A stretch of DNA of 64,000 nt from Trematomus loennbergii (taxonomy: Eukaryota; Chordata; Actinopteri; Perciformes; Nototheniidae), in assembly GCA_012861695.1 (NCBI GenBank), contig JAAOOA010000006.1, forward strand, positions 12,119,879-12,183,878, read 5' to 3'. The notes under the pieces are model-generated. The model did not search any database, had not been told where the DNA came from, and saw only the letters and a list, made by a program, of their open reading frames with translations. The position numbers were made by a program, and so were the translations under genes. Positions 10,801 through 25,800 of the stretch are shown here, piece by piece. The stretch's first letter is position 1, and every line of letters begins with the position of its first letter.

Positions 10801-13800
10801 TGACCCACAGCGCAGGGCTCTGGTTGTATCGGGCCGCTCCCCGGAGAGAAACTCTGCAGCTGCATGAATATAAAATGAGGCGGTGCAGAACAGCATGTTT
10901 GTAGCAAAACTTATCTCGCTGAGGATAAAGGTTGCAAAACACTGCTTCGCTGAAAACTCCAAGTGCGATCCTGACCGGGAGGTCAATCTCTGTAACTGAG
11001 TTAGACGGATAGAAAAAACGTTTGAATCAAGAATCTGCTCCCTGTGCTGACCAACGCACAGACTCCAGAAGCTGATATTTTCACTGACTTAACAGAATCA
11101 TAAACGCACTTGCAGAATTGCCTTTAATGCTTAAATCATGCATTCAGGGGGCTTATAATATATATAAGTGAAATAAAACTAAGCAGACATTGAAATATTC
11201 GCTCTAGCATAACCCCAGAGGTCCCACCCACTCCTTTTTACTCCATCTCTTCGTTCCCAGCTTTATGAGTGACGGCACAATTAAATGAGTACAGCACTAA
11301 GGCATTAAGGGACCAGCCACATGTCATGGAGATGTCAAAAGCTGTCTGTCCAGTAGCTCTGGCTGCGAGACTGTTAGCTAGAAAACGGAAGAAGGTACAT
11401 GTGTATGATTTTGTGTGTGTGTGACAGGAATATTAAGCAGCAACAGATTGCCAGACGGAGTTTCAGCCGTTCACTATTCATAATAATTTAATGGTCCGAG
11501 ACTGAATGAATTGAGAAGAAGACGAAGAAAAGGAGGACAGAATGGGGAAGTCATGCTGTGGATCAGACAGCAGGTTCAGATGAAGCAGAACAATGGGCTG
11601 TATGTATGGAGCTGAAAGAAATACTCCATTAATCACTAAGTCCTTTCAGATAAAAATCAATCAGTAACTATTTTTTATAGTTTTTATTATTACTATTATT
11701 TCGACAATCAATTAATCATTTCAGTTTATTCAAGCAAAAACTCTAAAGTTAAAGCTTTTCAAATGGGAAAAGTTTCTGGTTTTCTGTGATAGCAGGCTCC
11801 ACTTTGGATTTGGACTGCTAGTCAGACAAAAAAGACACTTGAAAAGCATCACATTGAAACATTTGAGAAGTTACATTTGAATATGTTCTGGCTACTTAAA
11901 GACCAAAAAACAACAACAGTGTTCTTAATATAGTTTGCTATGTGTGTACTTTTTTAAATGTTTTGTTTTATATTTTATGTATGCGCCATGACATCAAGTC
12001 AAATTCCTCGTACGTGTGAACCTACCTGGCAATAAACCTGATTCTGATTCTGAAAAGAATCGGTTTATCAAGAAAATAATTGGTAGATTAGTCGATAACT
12101 TAAATATTTGGAGCCATGTTTGTACAAAATGATAATGCATTCGATAGACATTAAGCTGCATTCCTAAGGGGTTTAACAACTTTGAAAGTATAATCTGGTC
12201 ATAATCTCATCCTCTTGTATTTAATCCTAACCACTGCTCATAAACTGTGGCAGTTAATAGACAAAATATTACTTCGGTATACCATTGACTGAAAGTGTGA
12301 TCATTGTTTAGTATACACCCATTGTACATTTCAAATTTTAAGTTGTCTTGATTTGCCCAATCAGCTCCTTCCAGTAAACTACAGGGTTGAGCTCTGCTTA
12401 GATTTACAGCATTATGCCAGCAAAAACCGAGGAGAGAAGGAATAAAAGCAAGAAAATATGATAGTAAAAGACAGTAGTTCAAAATGTTGAAAACAAATCC
12501 AAACTTTTTAGGAGGATACAGCCTTGATAATGTATTGTCATTTAAACATTTCATCATCTATAATGAAGCTGTGGATAAACTTCACCTTGGAAATGAATAA
12601 CCTACCTTTTTTATTCTCAGCACAGAGATGAAAGCAGAAGCTCAGTTAATGAGGGACACAAGGAGAGAAAGACAACAACGACTCACTATCTGTTTCTCCT
12701 TAGGGTTTCCAGAGCTGTAGGTGGTGGCCAGGGTGGAGGAGCAGGCCTCGCTGTACCAGGGGACGTTTCCGTTCTGGGTGGAGCTGCTGATGGACAGCGT
12801 GTAGATGCTGTTGGTGTAGCCGTCGCAGTTACAGCTGTCCAGCTCCCCCCTCCGTTCCCAGAAGCCCACACAAAGATGGAGCCCAAACCATTACGACCCT
12901 GCAGGACGTACAGTAGATTTAGAAAAACAAAAACACGGAGTCTTTTATTCATTCATTCATGCCTTTGACCAGGAAAGGACAAAATCTCATTAAATCTTTC
13001 ATTGGAATCCCAATTATAGGGAGGAAATTCATTTGAGGACTCGTTTGAAAAGGGGCCCGTTAAAAGGCAGCATACATCACAGAAGCTGGGGTGGTCACTC
13101 AGTAAATTATACACAGCTAAACATCGCAGGACAGCAATGCAATACAGAAAGGCTCCATATGACAACAGCTCATTGTGATAAATCATCCAACCTCTCAGCC
13201 TTTGAAGTGCAATAATTTTCATCTAAGAGCCGCTTTATCGTATCGAGTGAAACCATTTCTCTCGGCATTGATCAAGCCCGGCAAAGCACCACCCACAACA
13301 ACATCTGACAGCACTGTCACTGTGGCAATTATCTTAGTAGTCAGTGTCAGCGCTTTCAATCAGCTTTGTGGCACAGGCCCGGAGTCCTACTGCTGTATAA
13401 CAAGAGCCAGTGTGAGAGTGGATGGGTGTGTTTATTCATGGTGTGCTCTGATCTATTCGGTTCACTTGCTCGTTTTACATATCTGACACGGTCCTGTGCA
13501 ATAAAACAAGCGCTGCCATAAACAGCAAGAGTGGGTTTTTCAAATTGCCATGTTGTCAAATGCTGAGTTTTCAGAATGACCCCTTTTTAAATCTCTGCAA
13601 TATGTTTGAAAGTCTGATTATTTTTACTCAATAAGTTCAAACGTAATAATAGGTTTGAATCAGTAATTCACAGACAACGTATGATTACAATTATTTATTT
13701 TTCAGACACTTCAGTCACACTTGAATGCCTGTGCTGACTGATTGAAAGAGTTGAGAGATAAAAGAGGTTGCAATTAAAGAAGCACCTTTCAACTAACAAA

Positions 13801-16800
13801 GACTGTTCATGGAAAAACGCTCCATACTTAATTTCTCTCAGTGCACCTTCTTCTATTAACTTTTAAAGATTTTACTCCGTGGTGGCTTTTAGAGGACATT
13901 CCCTTCCATTCATAATTGTCAGGGTCATAAATTGCTTTGTTCTTCCCGCTTGTGTGTCCTCTCATGCTTGAACAGTTCAATTACTGGCTGCTAAAAGGAA
14001 GTTACACACAGGCAGTAAATAATTTCAGTCTCACACAAAGATTCTCAAACACAAACCTCTGTAACTCCACGCAGAAAAGCTTCTTTGGCCAGTTTGGCAG
14101 GTCCGTCCACAGTTTTGCCGTCGTCCTCCGGGCCCCAGCTGGCGCTGTAGACATCGATGTGTTGGGGATTCAAACTGAGGGACTGGGCCTCCACCATGTC
14201 AGTCACCTCTCCGTCCAGCATACGCACACCTGAATACACAATGACGAAAGGTTTTCTTAGTACATACAGATTTTTTTTATGATAACTTAAGGTTAATAAT
14301 ATACTGAAAACCTAATAAACATAGAACCAAAGGGATTGGAGAAAAGATACTCGGCTACCATAACAAACACAAATCTCTGGTCAGCCAAGTTGCACTTTGA
14401 GTAATAGGTGCCAGCTTTTGAATAGAAACATTAAAGTTACAAACCAAAAAGTCAATATCTCTGAAGCTGTTGCATCAATTTGGATCTTTCCTTAGTTGTT
14501 CTAAATATCATAACTATGAGTGTACCAAGGTTTTATGAGTGCAATGCCAAATCAGCACTTTTCTTTACCACAAAAAAGGCCACAATAAAAAATGTAAAAG
14601 GTGCTGCAGGTGTTGAGAATCTCAGGAATGTGTAGCTCTTCTTAGTCTGCAGCTCAGTGATGTATTTTCTGGTGTTGAAGCTCATGTCCAGCATCGTTTG
14701 ACATGTGTTAGAACAAACCAATGTTGCTGCGATGTAGTCTGAGTAGCATATTTACACTCTTGTTTGCAAAGCTAGACATTGTCTGTGTGCATTTGTACCG
14801 CTCACATTAGACTGCACGGCACACACTGCTGGTGTTTGTTATTTGTGCATACACTGTGACCTTCTTATAGCCCCCACCATGTAAATCAATGCTGTCGCTT
14901 TGGCGCTTGAGCTCGTTCGGAAAAAAACTGAAATATAAGAAAATCCAGTGCATTGTGGGTGAACTGCCTTCGTGAAGTTTGCAGCAGACTTCAGAGGCAG
15001 AACAGTTTAGATAAACAGATGAAAGACAACATTAGATGTCTCCCTCTATGTGTCTTGATGAAATCAGTGTAACTGTCCAAGTGTAAATTGAAATCAGACT
15101 TAATCTTATTTCTAAAGAAGTGAACAACTGAGCCAAGGTTCATTGAGATCAATGGTTATTGATGAAGTGCTGTTCCACAGATAAAACAACACATCAGAGC
15201 AGGGAGGGCATACAGAGAGTCGGTGCTTGTCCTCAAGTTCCTTCACAGAGGGAGAGTGGTGAGATATCAAAGACACCTGAAACACAAACAAATGTCTCCC
15301 TTTGATGCATTGCAGGTCAGGTTACTCCATGCTGCTCTATATGGGTTAGAGTAACCAAGCATGTGCTCTTTGAAGTCCTCCAAAAGCATCAAACAGGCTA
15401 ATAGTGTTTCCATGGCAGCCTGTACTTCTGCAGGAGGGCCATGTTTTTCATCAAGAGGTTCAAGGATTGTTCAGCCCAAATATCCGTCTATCCCGAGATC
15501 AGGAGCTCATGGTAGATCGCTCAATAACTCTCAGATCATATTGAAGCTAAGTACATTTAGCATTTAAATGTACCAACTGCTGGGGTTAAAACGTAAATGA
15601 TAGTATGTTGTCGGGCACATCTCTCTGTATACTCTCTACATTTCATGCAGGTAAAGAGCATTCTAACACAGTTCAACTTTATGGGACATACAGTAAACGT
15701 ATTCTCTTTCTTACAGAGCTAAATGTATGGCTAGGTGATTATTACATTTGTATCTTTCAATGGAATCATATCATGATGAAATAAAATATATTGAGATGTG
15801 TTACAAAAGTATGTCGTCTAAAAATAATACTATTACTTTAAATTGATCAGAACATCTAAGGGAAATATGTTGAGCTCATATCATTTAGAGACTCGGTTTT
15901 GTTTGTTACTTTACGTTCAATGTGTTATATATTACCTAATCAAGATATCAAATGACCTATATCATGATAGAATATTTTGGCCATACTGCCAAGCTCTATA
16001 GATAAGACCAATTTTATGTGTAGAGCAAATATGAGGCTACATCTAGTTAGTTAAGCTTAGAATAAAGACTATTAAAAACGACAGGATGTGGTTTGATATG
16101 AGGCTGCAGAATAAAACTACACTGACAGGTATTACAGCAGTATCGATCGTCTCATCTAACTCTTGGCAAGAAAGTCAATAAGCGCCAACCCCGACGTGTT
16201 GAACAGCAGCTCTGAACAGACAACCTACTGTTTAATTAATTGGACTTTGGTTGGAGCTGCATTTTTATTTCAGCTCACCTGAAACTCTACTTTTACTCCC
16301 AAAAATCAGTGAATATTGGAAGATCCAAGCCAGCCAATATGTGTTTGAAATTGCATTTGAGATATTTCACAAGAGTGTTTTTCAGCTGAGCGATGAGCTA
16401 CAGAACGGCAGGTGGCATGGGGTCAAGTTTCAAGTGATGTTGAGCGAAGAGGATTCAAAGAAGCTTTTGCACCGCTCCCTCCGCATTCCCAATATATTCT
16501 CCCTGGCCACTTAGATGAATAGGATGGCCTGAATAAGTGCTGCTGCTTTGGATTTAACATGACAGTTTGAGTTCCTGCCTTTTGTTTCTGCTGTTCTGGA
16601 GAATGCTGCTTGTCGGTCGGGCTTCCAGCTCCGTTTTTTTAAGGACTCTTGTGTGACTGTGAGTCTCAGTTTAATGTTCAGTGAACGTTCGGTATGTCTA
16701 AAGAACTTGTGTTTGGGGAAAAAGGCCAAACTTGAACCTTAAACCTTTTTATGAGGTTTGATTACCGTCAGAATTAAGACATTAAAATTCAAGGTTCAAA

Positions 16801-19800
16801 TGTTAGGGGCAAGTTTTGAAAGTAAATTATACCTGAAAATAATATTTGAATAAAATATTTGTATAACCTAAGTTACAATGTTTCCAGTCTGCAAAAGTTT
16901 ATCTTGAAACTGATTTTGTGGAGTTGGCACTGCCAGGAAGGACTAAGAAAAACAAGATCCATTTTTAGACGACATGCTCTTTCTCTTGTCTTGCTTTAGC
17001 TAAGCTTCACAGCCTTCAAACTGTAGAGGAAACGCAAACACAAACACGCTGAAAGATTTCTATGTAGTGTCTGTTCTTTGTTTGAGTTTGAGTTTCTCAC
17101 CCTACCATCGGAGAGAGCCTTGAGTGTGGATGAATCCACATGTGAAGGATTTCACAGCACTAGGCCTCCACCTACATGATCACACACAGTCATTATAGAG
17201 AAGCTGAATGCCGTGCTGTATATTCCCACTTACCATCTGGAATCATAAAAAATATTTTCTCTATATGCCACTATAATGAGGGGTTCGAACTTTATGAGAG
17301 CTAAAAGTATGCCGGAGGCTATTGAGATAAGCAGAGAGGAAATGAGAAAGCATACACTGGGATAAAGCCGCTCCTCGGTTAAAAGACAACACAATCCTGG
17401 AGTCAGACATTACAACAAACCCTCAGCACAGGAACAAGACATAAGCAATCACAAATATAAAACACATGTTCAACTGTACCAGTGATGTGACGACACCATC
17501 AACTAACTTTAGTCTTGATATGTGGCTTCAACTTCATGGAGGTAATAAAACCTCATGAAATAATAAAATAAACTGTTTACAATGAGAAAATAAAACATGC
17601 AAATCAACCAAAAAAAGCTTCTTTGAAGAACGGGAACAGAAACTACAAAACTGTTCCCCCTGTAGGCAGTGAGAAACAACTCTTCAGGGTGAAAACTAGA
17701 GCAGCAAACAGATTAATATTTCATAATATTTTTCCAGTCTCACATATTTTGTATCTTCTCATAAATGAACAGATTCCCCCGTCTGTTTTGTCAGATCTTA
17801 AACTCAAGTGTTTGTTTTATCTTTGTATTATGCCTGATTGCGATGAGGCCTAAAGCTCGCTGCAAGATTTGTAGTCAAAAAACCTGCAAACACAGTTAAT
17901 TCAGTTGTGATCCCTTTCTCTTTTTCTCCATACTTGCCTTGTAACTACTATTGTGATTGTCAAGTAATATGCCATTCATTTCTCAGCTAATTCATTTAAC
18001 AAGAAAATGTTAGATACAAATAAAAATAACTCATGACAAATGTTCAAGAGCCCTACATGTATGTGATGTCTGTAAATATAAATGTATAAAGATTAAAAGC
18101 AGCTATTCCTCACATAAAAGAAGCTACCACAAAAATATATTTGGCATTTTGCTTTAAAAATGACAACGTTTGATCAATTATCAGAGGAGTTCTTCGAGTT
18201 TTTGTAGTCAATTAACCAACAATGAGAGAGGCAAAGCCCGAAAGAGAACAGAAATCAATCGGACAAAAAAACTATATGGAAATGAGAAACTTGCCCACCA
18301 CCCTCTGCATGCACACATTGAGAGGTTGACTGACATTGGGAGATGACATTTGATTGGCTAGACACCATCAGATTTAAAGCATGCATCACTCAAGAGCAGC
18401 AGGGGCTGTCATTAGAGCCGGGGGGGGACGACGACGACTGAGATCCTGCCAAATATGTATTCTGACTAATCTTATAGTAGGTGTATGGCCTTCAACAGAC
18501 TATAAAAATAGCAATTTTGAATTCATACCAAATCTAAAAGTTTATTTTCTCTTACTTTAGAGACCACCAGCACAACCAGATATCTGTAAAGAGTTAACGC
18601 TGAGCCAGGGACATAACTCATATCATGTTCTGCCTGCACTAAATGACCTACTGGAACATTAGAAGAGAGTTAAATCAGCCATTTGAGCATTACATTTGGC
18701 ATTCATTTAACACAGATTCCCTAAAAGCTATGGCACCAAATCATTTCTGAAACTGCGGGCCAGTGCTTTTTCAATACTGTTACTCAGTGATGTACTAATA
18801 ATGTTACAGAGAGTTGGCAATCCCCATCACAACTGTGGTGATGTTCAGACAGATTCAGTGGCTTGCTGTGCCTGGGAAATCGACTGAAAATAACACTGGC
18901 TCTGCAGAACAAGTATTTCAAATATTCTGGCAGTCAAAAAAGAAAACAGAGATAAAACCGAGGTTTGGCCCGGTGAGATTAAATCAATCTTCCAACTGTC
19001 TTTATTTAACCTCACCTCCAATCTTGGCATTGTATGCCACACCGACTCCGCAGATCCCGTTGTTGGCTACCGCTGCCACCTCTCCTGCACATCGTGTTCC
19101 ATGCCTGCAAAGGAGGAAGAAAGCAAGAGGTAGGTTTAAGGAAACTATTTATCCTTGTAAGTGTCATTCCCTTTATAACAGAACATTTACTGTATACACA
19201 CAGACAGGTAGTGTACATATCTAACAGCGGTTGATTGTGAGAGAATGTGCTCCTTCCCGCAGAGGTCGCGCTGCAGACCGTGGTAAAACAAACTCATGCA
19301 GACAGCTTCTTGGCTTTCATTCCTTTAAATACATCTGATTCCCATTCGTCTTAAAGAAAACATTCAGCCGATAAGTGGAGACTTACTGTAGTACAATATC
19401 TATGGCTTTCTAGCATTAGTAACCTTGAAATGCCTACAGTGTCGGAATCAAGAGAAGGAAAAAGGGAAATAAGATGTCATAGCACCGTCACACACGGGAG
19501 GAAATTGAGAATTAGATTTGTCATTTTCCCAATGGGTCTTTCATTAAGCCTGGGCCTCTGTAGTCAAATCTAGCTCGAGGCAGTGCAGTGTGGAGATCCA
19601 AGAAGCTGCTACAGAGAGGCGGATCATCACACTCCTGTCAGGTGCATTCCCCTGGTCTGCCAGATGGATGAATTTCAAACCATGGCGCAATCCCCACTGG
19701 ATTTCAGCCATTCCCAGACAGGAATGCTGGAGCCAGGGCAACACTGTGCCGCATCAGGAAACAACAGAAAAACAGAGGACCCTCACTACTGAAGGAAGCA

Positions 19801-22800
19801 CCAGCAGGCTTATATTAAGGAGCTCTGGGTATTCAGCCAAACCAAATACAAACATCATCAGCAGCTTCCCATGACACACAGGTTGTATCTGCTCTCAGGA
19901 TATTTTTATTTCCTCTGAAGTAAACCTGCCAGAAGTGCTATTATGCTAATGTGAGTATTAAAGGTATACATAAATAATTTAGAACATTAAAATAGAGCAA
20001 ACTATTATTTTCTTTGTAGAGATATAGTGGATTAATGTCAGCAGAGAATGAAGTCAACCCTCCATGTGTGTTGTAATTCGATGCCTCTGTGTTCTTTGTT
20101 TATGTAGCCAGGCCGGCTACACAGGCATTTTGTGCTAATGAGTCCCTGTTTGTCCCACTGGCTAGCTAATGGCTGCCACTCGGTAGAGGACTCAAACGGC
20201 GCCTGTTACCACTGATAACATTGTGCTGTATTTCCTGGGTAATGCTCACCCTCCGATTTCAGGCCCCCCTGGTTAACACTGTTAGATCCGTCAGCAGTGT
20301 TAGCATCCTTTGCTGTTAGCTTCAATTGCTGCTGGGCCTCATTAAGCCAGCGCCATGTTGAGAGCCTTGAGCAGGCAATCCTTCAATCATATGTATTCTC
20401 TGACTGTCCTACTAAGCCTCTTTTAAGAACTCATTAATTAACCATATTGAAGTAGAATTTAAACTAGAGGTCAGAGGTCACAGAAGCCTCAACCCATATT
20501 TATCGACCAACTATTTGTATTAACATTTAGGACTTCTGCTTCCATTAAAGACAAAGGTATGATGACAGAAGGTCAGAGAATTGTAATTCATCTGCCGGTC
20601 CCTTCGACACGCTGATGAGCAGAGAGGGTGGAGGTTAAAGTCAATGCCACAGTCAACATTGGCACCGCGTCTCCAACGTGTCACAGGAAGTCAGTTAGAT
20701 AGAGACAGAGCCTCAGCTGCAGCATGCTAATAAAAACATATTTATAGACACACACACACAGACAGACACACAAATGTCATCTAGACGATTTTCCAGAGAA
20801 CCTTATCTCGACATTCCTGAAAGTGCTGGCCTGTTGACTTTGGGAGCCGTTTGTCCTACAGCGTCCGTGTTTGTGATGCAGCGGATGATAAGGAGAGCTC
20901 AGGTGTCTGTGATGGGATGCTGGGCATGCACAGGCTTATACCTCCAGTGTTCAACGGAGACGCTTTACAAATCTTCCTCTGACACATTCATTACAGTCAC
21001 TTACATGGTAGACTGATTCATGGAATACAAATGGTATTGGAGGTAAAGCTCTCACTTTCTGAATCTGATTATGCAAGAACGACTTGCATAATCGTGTTTT
21101 TGGGAGGGATTTGATCCGGGAGAGATAACATGGATACAGGAAGATATCCTTTTACAGCTCCCACTCACTGTTAAGGTCAATGTGAAGAAGAGTGCATCTC
21201 TGGGTCAATTTTTCTCGTGAGAGCAGCCCTCGCGTAAAGGCAAAAACAGATATTCTAAATAACATAAACCAAGAAAGAAAAAAAACATTGAATAAAGATG
21301 AAGATGATAAAAAAACTACTTTAACGATTTACTCTCTATCGACAAACCATGATCGTCTCATCTCACTGGCCACCTATAATGGGTAGCCTACTTTTTAAAC
21401 TCTAAAACTAAATGTAGTCCAGCTCCAGCACAAACAAGTGGGAAATTAGGTAATTGTTTAATATAGTTGGAATTTATTTAATGCTAATAACAAAATCAAA
21501 TATGATAACATTGTTTATCACAGTTACTACATATACATTTGTAACCCATTATGATGCTTCATTAAACTGGTTACTTTTAAATGATTGTATTTCAATTATT
21601 ATACATTTCACACACTGTCTAAATGTTAACAGTGTCCAGCCCAATTCCCTAAATGCAGAACAACACCAAATATAATTAGAAACCTGTGGAGCTGCCAGTC
21701 TTTTGACAATGAGGCCAAGGCATGACTGAATGACTCAATTTGTGTGTATTCACACATCTGTACTGATCTTCTGACATCACATGAAACCAGACCTGGATCC
21801 CTCCTCCAGGCTGAGGTTCAGAGAGGAGGCTTAAGAGGTGACAGCACAGCAGTGATCACATGAAGTGCTCCAGAGAAACAGAGCTTGTCTGCAGGGACAA
21901 AAGGCTGTCTGTCACTACAAGTACAGCATTGTTAACAAGTCACACTGATTAACGATCCCTGCTGTAATAACTACCTAATAGATTGCCTGACACACTGAAG
22001 GACTCTCAGACTTCAGTCACGAGGTAACAGAATAAAGTAGCTCACTATGTGAAAGAAAAGTACGCTGTAGTGACTAATTTAAGAAGACACAGCAGGTATA
22101 CAATAAGAGATGTTTAAGGATTCATAATATTACATTCTGTTAATGGTTGTACTTCAGAGCTCATGCAATGACCCTGTAATTATCCTACAACTAAACATTG
22201 CTGTTCCCTTTAAGAACCCATTTCAAGTTTTCCAATTATTTTGAATCACTTGTCTATCGATTCTTTGCAACAGTCATGTTTCTGAAATGATGACGTACAT
22301 TTTTTTTCATTTTTCATTGACTGGAGCTATTGGGAGGAAAGAAACTCACAAAATTGTTGCAAGAATAAACTTATGTAATCTTTCTCCACCCAACAATTGA
22401 TCAGGAATTGTAAATGGAATTGGTAAAGATGAAATCCTATCAATTCCCTAACTACTTGCTGGAAATAAAAGTTGGTAAACACTTCCAGTGTGTACTAGAG
22501 ATATCTAGTACTTGTAATTAGCACCGTCATGTTGTGCTTCCTCTTGTCATGTCTAGACACAACACGCTGAGATACAATTAATAACCCACTGGTATAGAAA
22601 ACTAAAACTAAACGAAGCAACCATCTATTAGTGTGTGCAAGCATCAGTCTCAAAATAACAAAAACTGTCCCAAAAAGCCCATAGGTGCATACAGTACTAC
22701 CTGTACTGCCAACAACTTCATGTTTCATGTCAACAGATTTACTAAAGCAGTTGCAATGTGTTTTTTATTTGAAACACTTAATGCCTAAACTTATTCCTCT

Positions 22801-25800
22801 GAACAAAACATTGAAAAAGAACCTCACTTCTTGGAAAAGAAAGTCTTGAAAAGGCTTCAAAACATGTAAAACATTGTCGTCATACGTAAGGGTGATAATA
22901 GGAGATTAAGGTGAACAAAGAGCAATTTAAGTCTTGTTTCAATTACAGCGAGAACAAACCCCGTGGCAGATTCTAGGCACAGAGACTGACTCGGGTTACA
23001 GCAGCTAAAGTCAGCTGCAGGCCCGAGGCCAACAACACTATCAGTATTCATACGCACAGCTTGCAGAACCATTATCACCGTGCAGAACCTAAAACACCCC
23101 TCTCTGGAGGCTTGCTAAAGAGACATGCTATTGTCATACAGCTGTAGTGCAGAGATGGGGAAAGTGTTTACCCAAACCTGCACTTGGCAAATGGTGCATT
23201 ACAAAAAAGTTAATGGCACAAAGCAGCTTTTGAGCTCATTATATAAAGAACTGATTCTGCGATTTTTCTTGTGCTACGTAAACAGCAATCCTCTCAAGTG
23301 CCCTGTGCAAAAAGTGATACTTGACAAGTTCTAAAAGTGGCTCCTGAACATTGAGATACAAATTAGTGACTTTACCACAAGATGGCTGAAAGGACATTTA
23401 ACCAAGCAGACAAACAAAGAAAAAGACCACACTATTGCTAAATTATTATAGCTGTTGGTATCAGAATTTAAAACATTTCATTAAACATTTATATCAGAAG
23501 GATTTTTGTGAGACTTCGAAGTTGTACATAAATTCAGCTAAAAGCTTTATCAAAGCATAACCATTCAAGCGAACAAGGTTCGACATTTCAATGAAATATG
23601 TATTTGTCCAACATTGCATTGATCTTTTTATCTCTACCCACTTCTCTGGCACACAAAATCCTTCATTCCCTGAAATTGTTTTATCTCACATTAACTTAAT
23701 TTCTTTAAAAAAAATCATTGAGGCTCTCGAGGCCCTGCATTGTGGGTTTTGTTGTTCATTAGTCTTGGGGTTGCACTAAACCACAAAGGTAAATTTGAAC
23801 AAACGTTGGGCTCTGCTTATTCTTAAGTCTCTTAATGGTACTGCCAGGTTAGTAATGAGCTGGCCTTGGGACAAAGGATGAGAGAGGGTAATATATAATA
23901 TCCAGGGAGATATTAATGTAGGACCGTCTGAGAATGAATCAGTCTGCAGTGATGTTGAATAGGCCCTCTATCCACGCTTGGCAACTCATATTTCTGAATT
24001 TACATGTACTTTAGTGTGATTCAGACTCCAACTGTTTATGTTAAAAGTTAGGATTTCTCTAATCAGGAGGCGATAAATTGAATATTTGTCCAAAAAAATA
24101 AATAATATATATATATAAGATAATAGTACTCCATCCCAGTTGAGCCAGTTTTAATCCAAAATATGCACATTTGGACACCGTCTTGATAGGATCCAGAGGG
24201 GGTAAACCCTGGAAAGTAAAACATCTAGATCACATGCCATCTTAGATAAACATGAGGGTGAATGGCCACATTGCTACCGAGCCATCCTCCCTGCTGCCCG
24301 CATGCTGGGAGAGAAAGGCGGCCTTGTGGAGGTGAACAGAGTTGTGCTTTCTGCAGGGAACAGACACTTACTGTCCTACAAAAACCTTACGCATTTTCAT
24401 GCCCGCCCACGGGTTGTTTACACATGCATCTGCACCAACCCAGCGTAAAGTGAGAGAAACTGGCACAGACACACAGCCACACAAATATTCTCGCTCTAAA
24501 TTGGTCCTGCCACGAGGAAGACACGGAGAGCCGGCTGGTAGGAGATAAGGGCTGAGGTGAGTGAGGGTTAGAAGGAGGTGCATGCCAAAAGCAGGAAACA
24601 TCAATAGTGAGCGTCTTAGCTGGGCTCTGGGCCACTAGGAGCCACCAGAGGAGCTTAAGCGTGCATTGGCACAGATTTTAGATCTGTGGAGCCGGAGGGA
24701 TGTTCTCGCACATTCTTCCACAACAAACGCCATCATTTAGGGTTTGGTTGATAGTGACGGTGAAAACTGTTTGAGGCACTGGCACAAAATCTTGAACACA
24801 CAGGGCTGAATAAGAACACGACAACATTTTGTTTGCATCGATTCCATGTTTATCAAAACTTTTACTGATTATTCTGTCTGTGTGTGGGAGGTTCTGCCCC
24901 AAAGTAATGTTCTCTATTTGAATTATGAGAACAACAACACAGCCTCTACAATCAGCCTCCACCTCTCATAAGTCTCACAAGCCTTTAAGGAGTTATTACA
25001 GCATTGGCGTAGTTACAGTACGTGTAACAGCTGTAGCTATCCCTCAGGCCGCCATATTCATGGTCCCGATTCTGGCCCCTGTCTCTGATGGCGATGTTTT
25101 ATTTCCAACCTTGTCGAAGTATAATCTCTCCTGCCCATCACCAGTAATCATGGTGAGTCTCTAAATAAAAAAGCCTCTCAGGCCAGTTGCCCACAAACAG
25201 CAGATTACAGCAAATCAGAAATTAAAGTCAGACCGGAGGCAGGCGCTGAGAATGAAGGAAGACGATCAAGGGCCCTCCAGAGCCAAGAGATGTTCTCTGC
25301 TTCATTAATGCTGATGAACTTAATTTAATCAATTCTCTACAAGACATCACTGTGGTGGTAAACAAGTCCTAATGCCATCTGCAGAGGCTACTGCAATAAT
25401 GCTGTTTTCTTCACACACTACCCTAATCCCAGTGTAGATTTACTCTCCTCACGCAGGCTTTAGAAATAGACCGGTGGCGCCTGTGTGGTTTAACAGGCCA
25501 GAGCAAAACCACAAAAATGTTGTAAATAAAAACCAAAATATCTTTGACAAACCCCATAGACAATGGCCTTTAGTTAGTTGTGTTCACATAAATGGTGCCC
25601 CAGCCATAAAGCCTTTTTATAAACAGCTAGGTATCAGACAGTGAGGGGGACAAATTAGAGAATATTTCATCCCTCATAGCCGGCATTTAGAAAACACAGA
25701 TGGGTTCTGCCAGGGAAAACCATCAGGCAGAGAGAAGAGTTAACATTAAGTTGTTATTTGTGTAGATGTGTACCTGTTGTCATTCAGCTGCGTGTATCGG

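Larger units (their letters stand above)
10320..12686 (-). other. furin: furin intron, 2367 bp
   Basis: GT-AG intron (GTGAGT...CCTAG). It contains a dispersed repeat (about 11630-12110) interrupted by an L2-like LINE tail. The remainder holds nothing recognised. Confidence 0.9.
14230..19015 (-). other. furin: furin intron, 4786 bp
   Basis: GT-AG intron (GTGAGG...TTCAG). It holds two adjacent decayed repeats (15729-15998 and about 16021-16210). The remainder has no recognisable feature. Confidence 0.9.
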
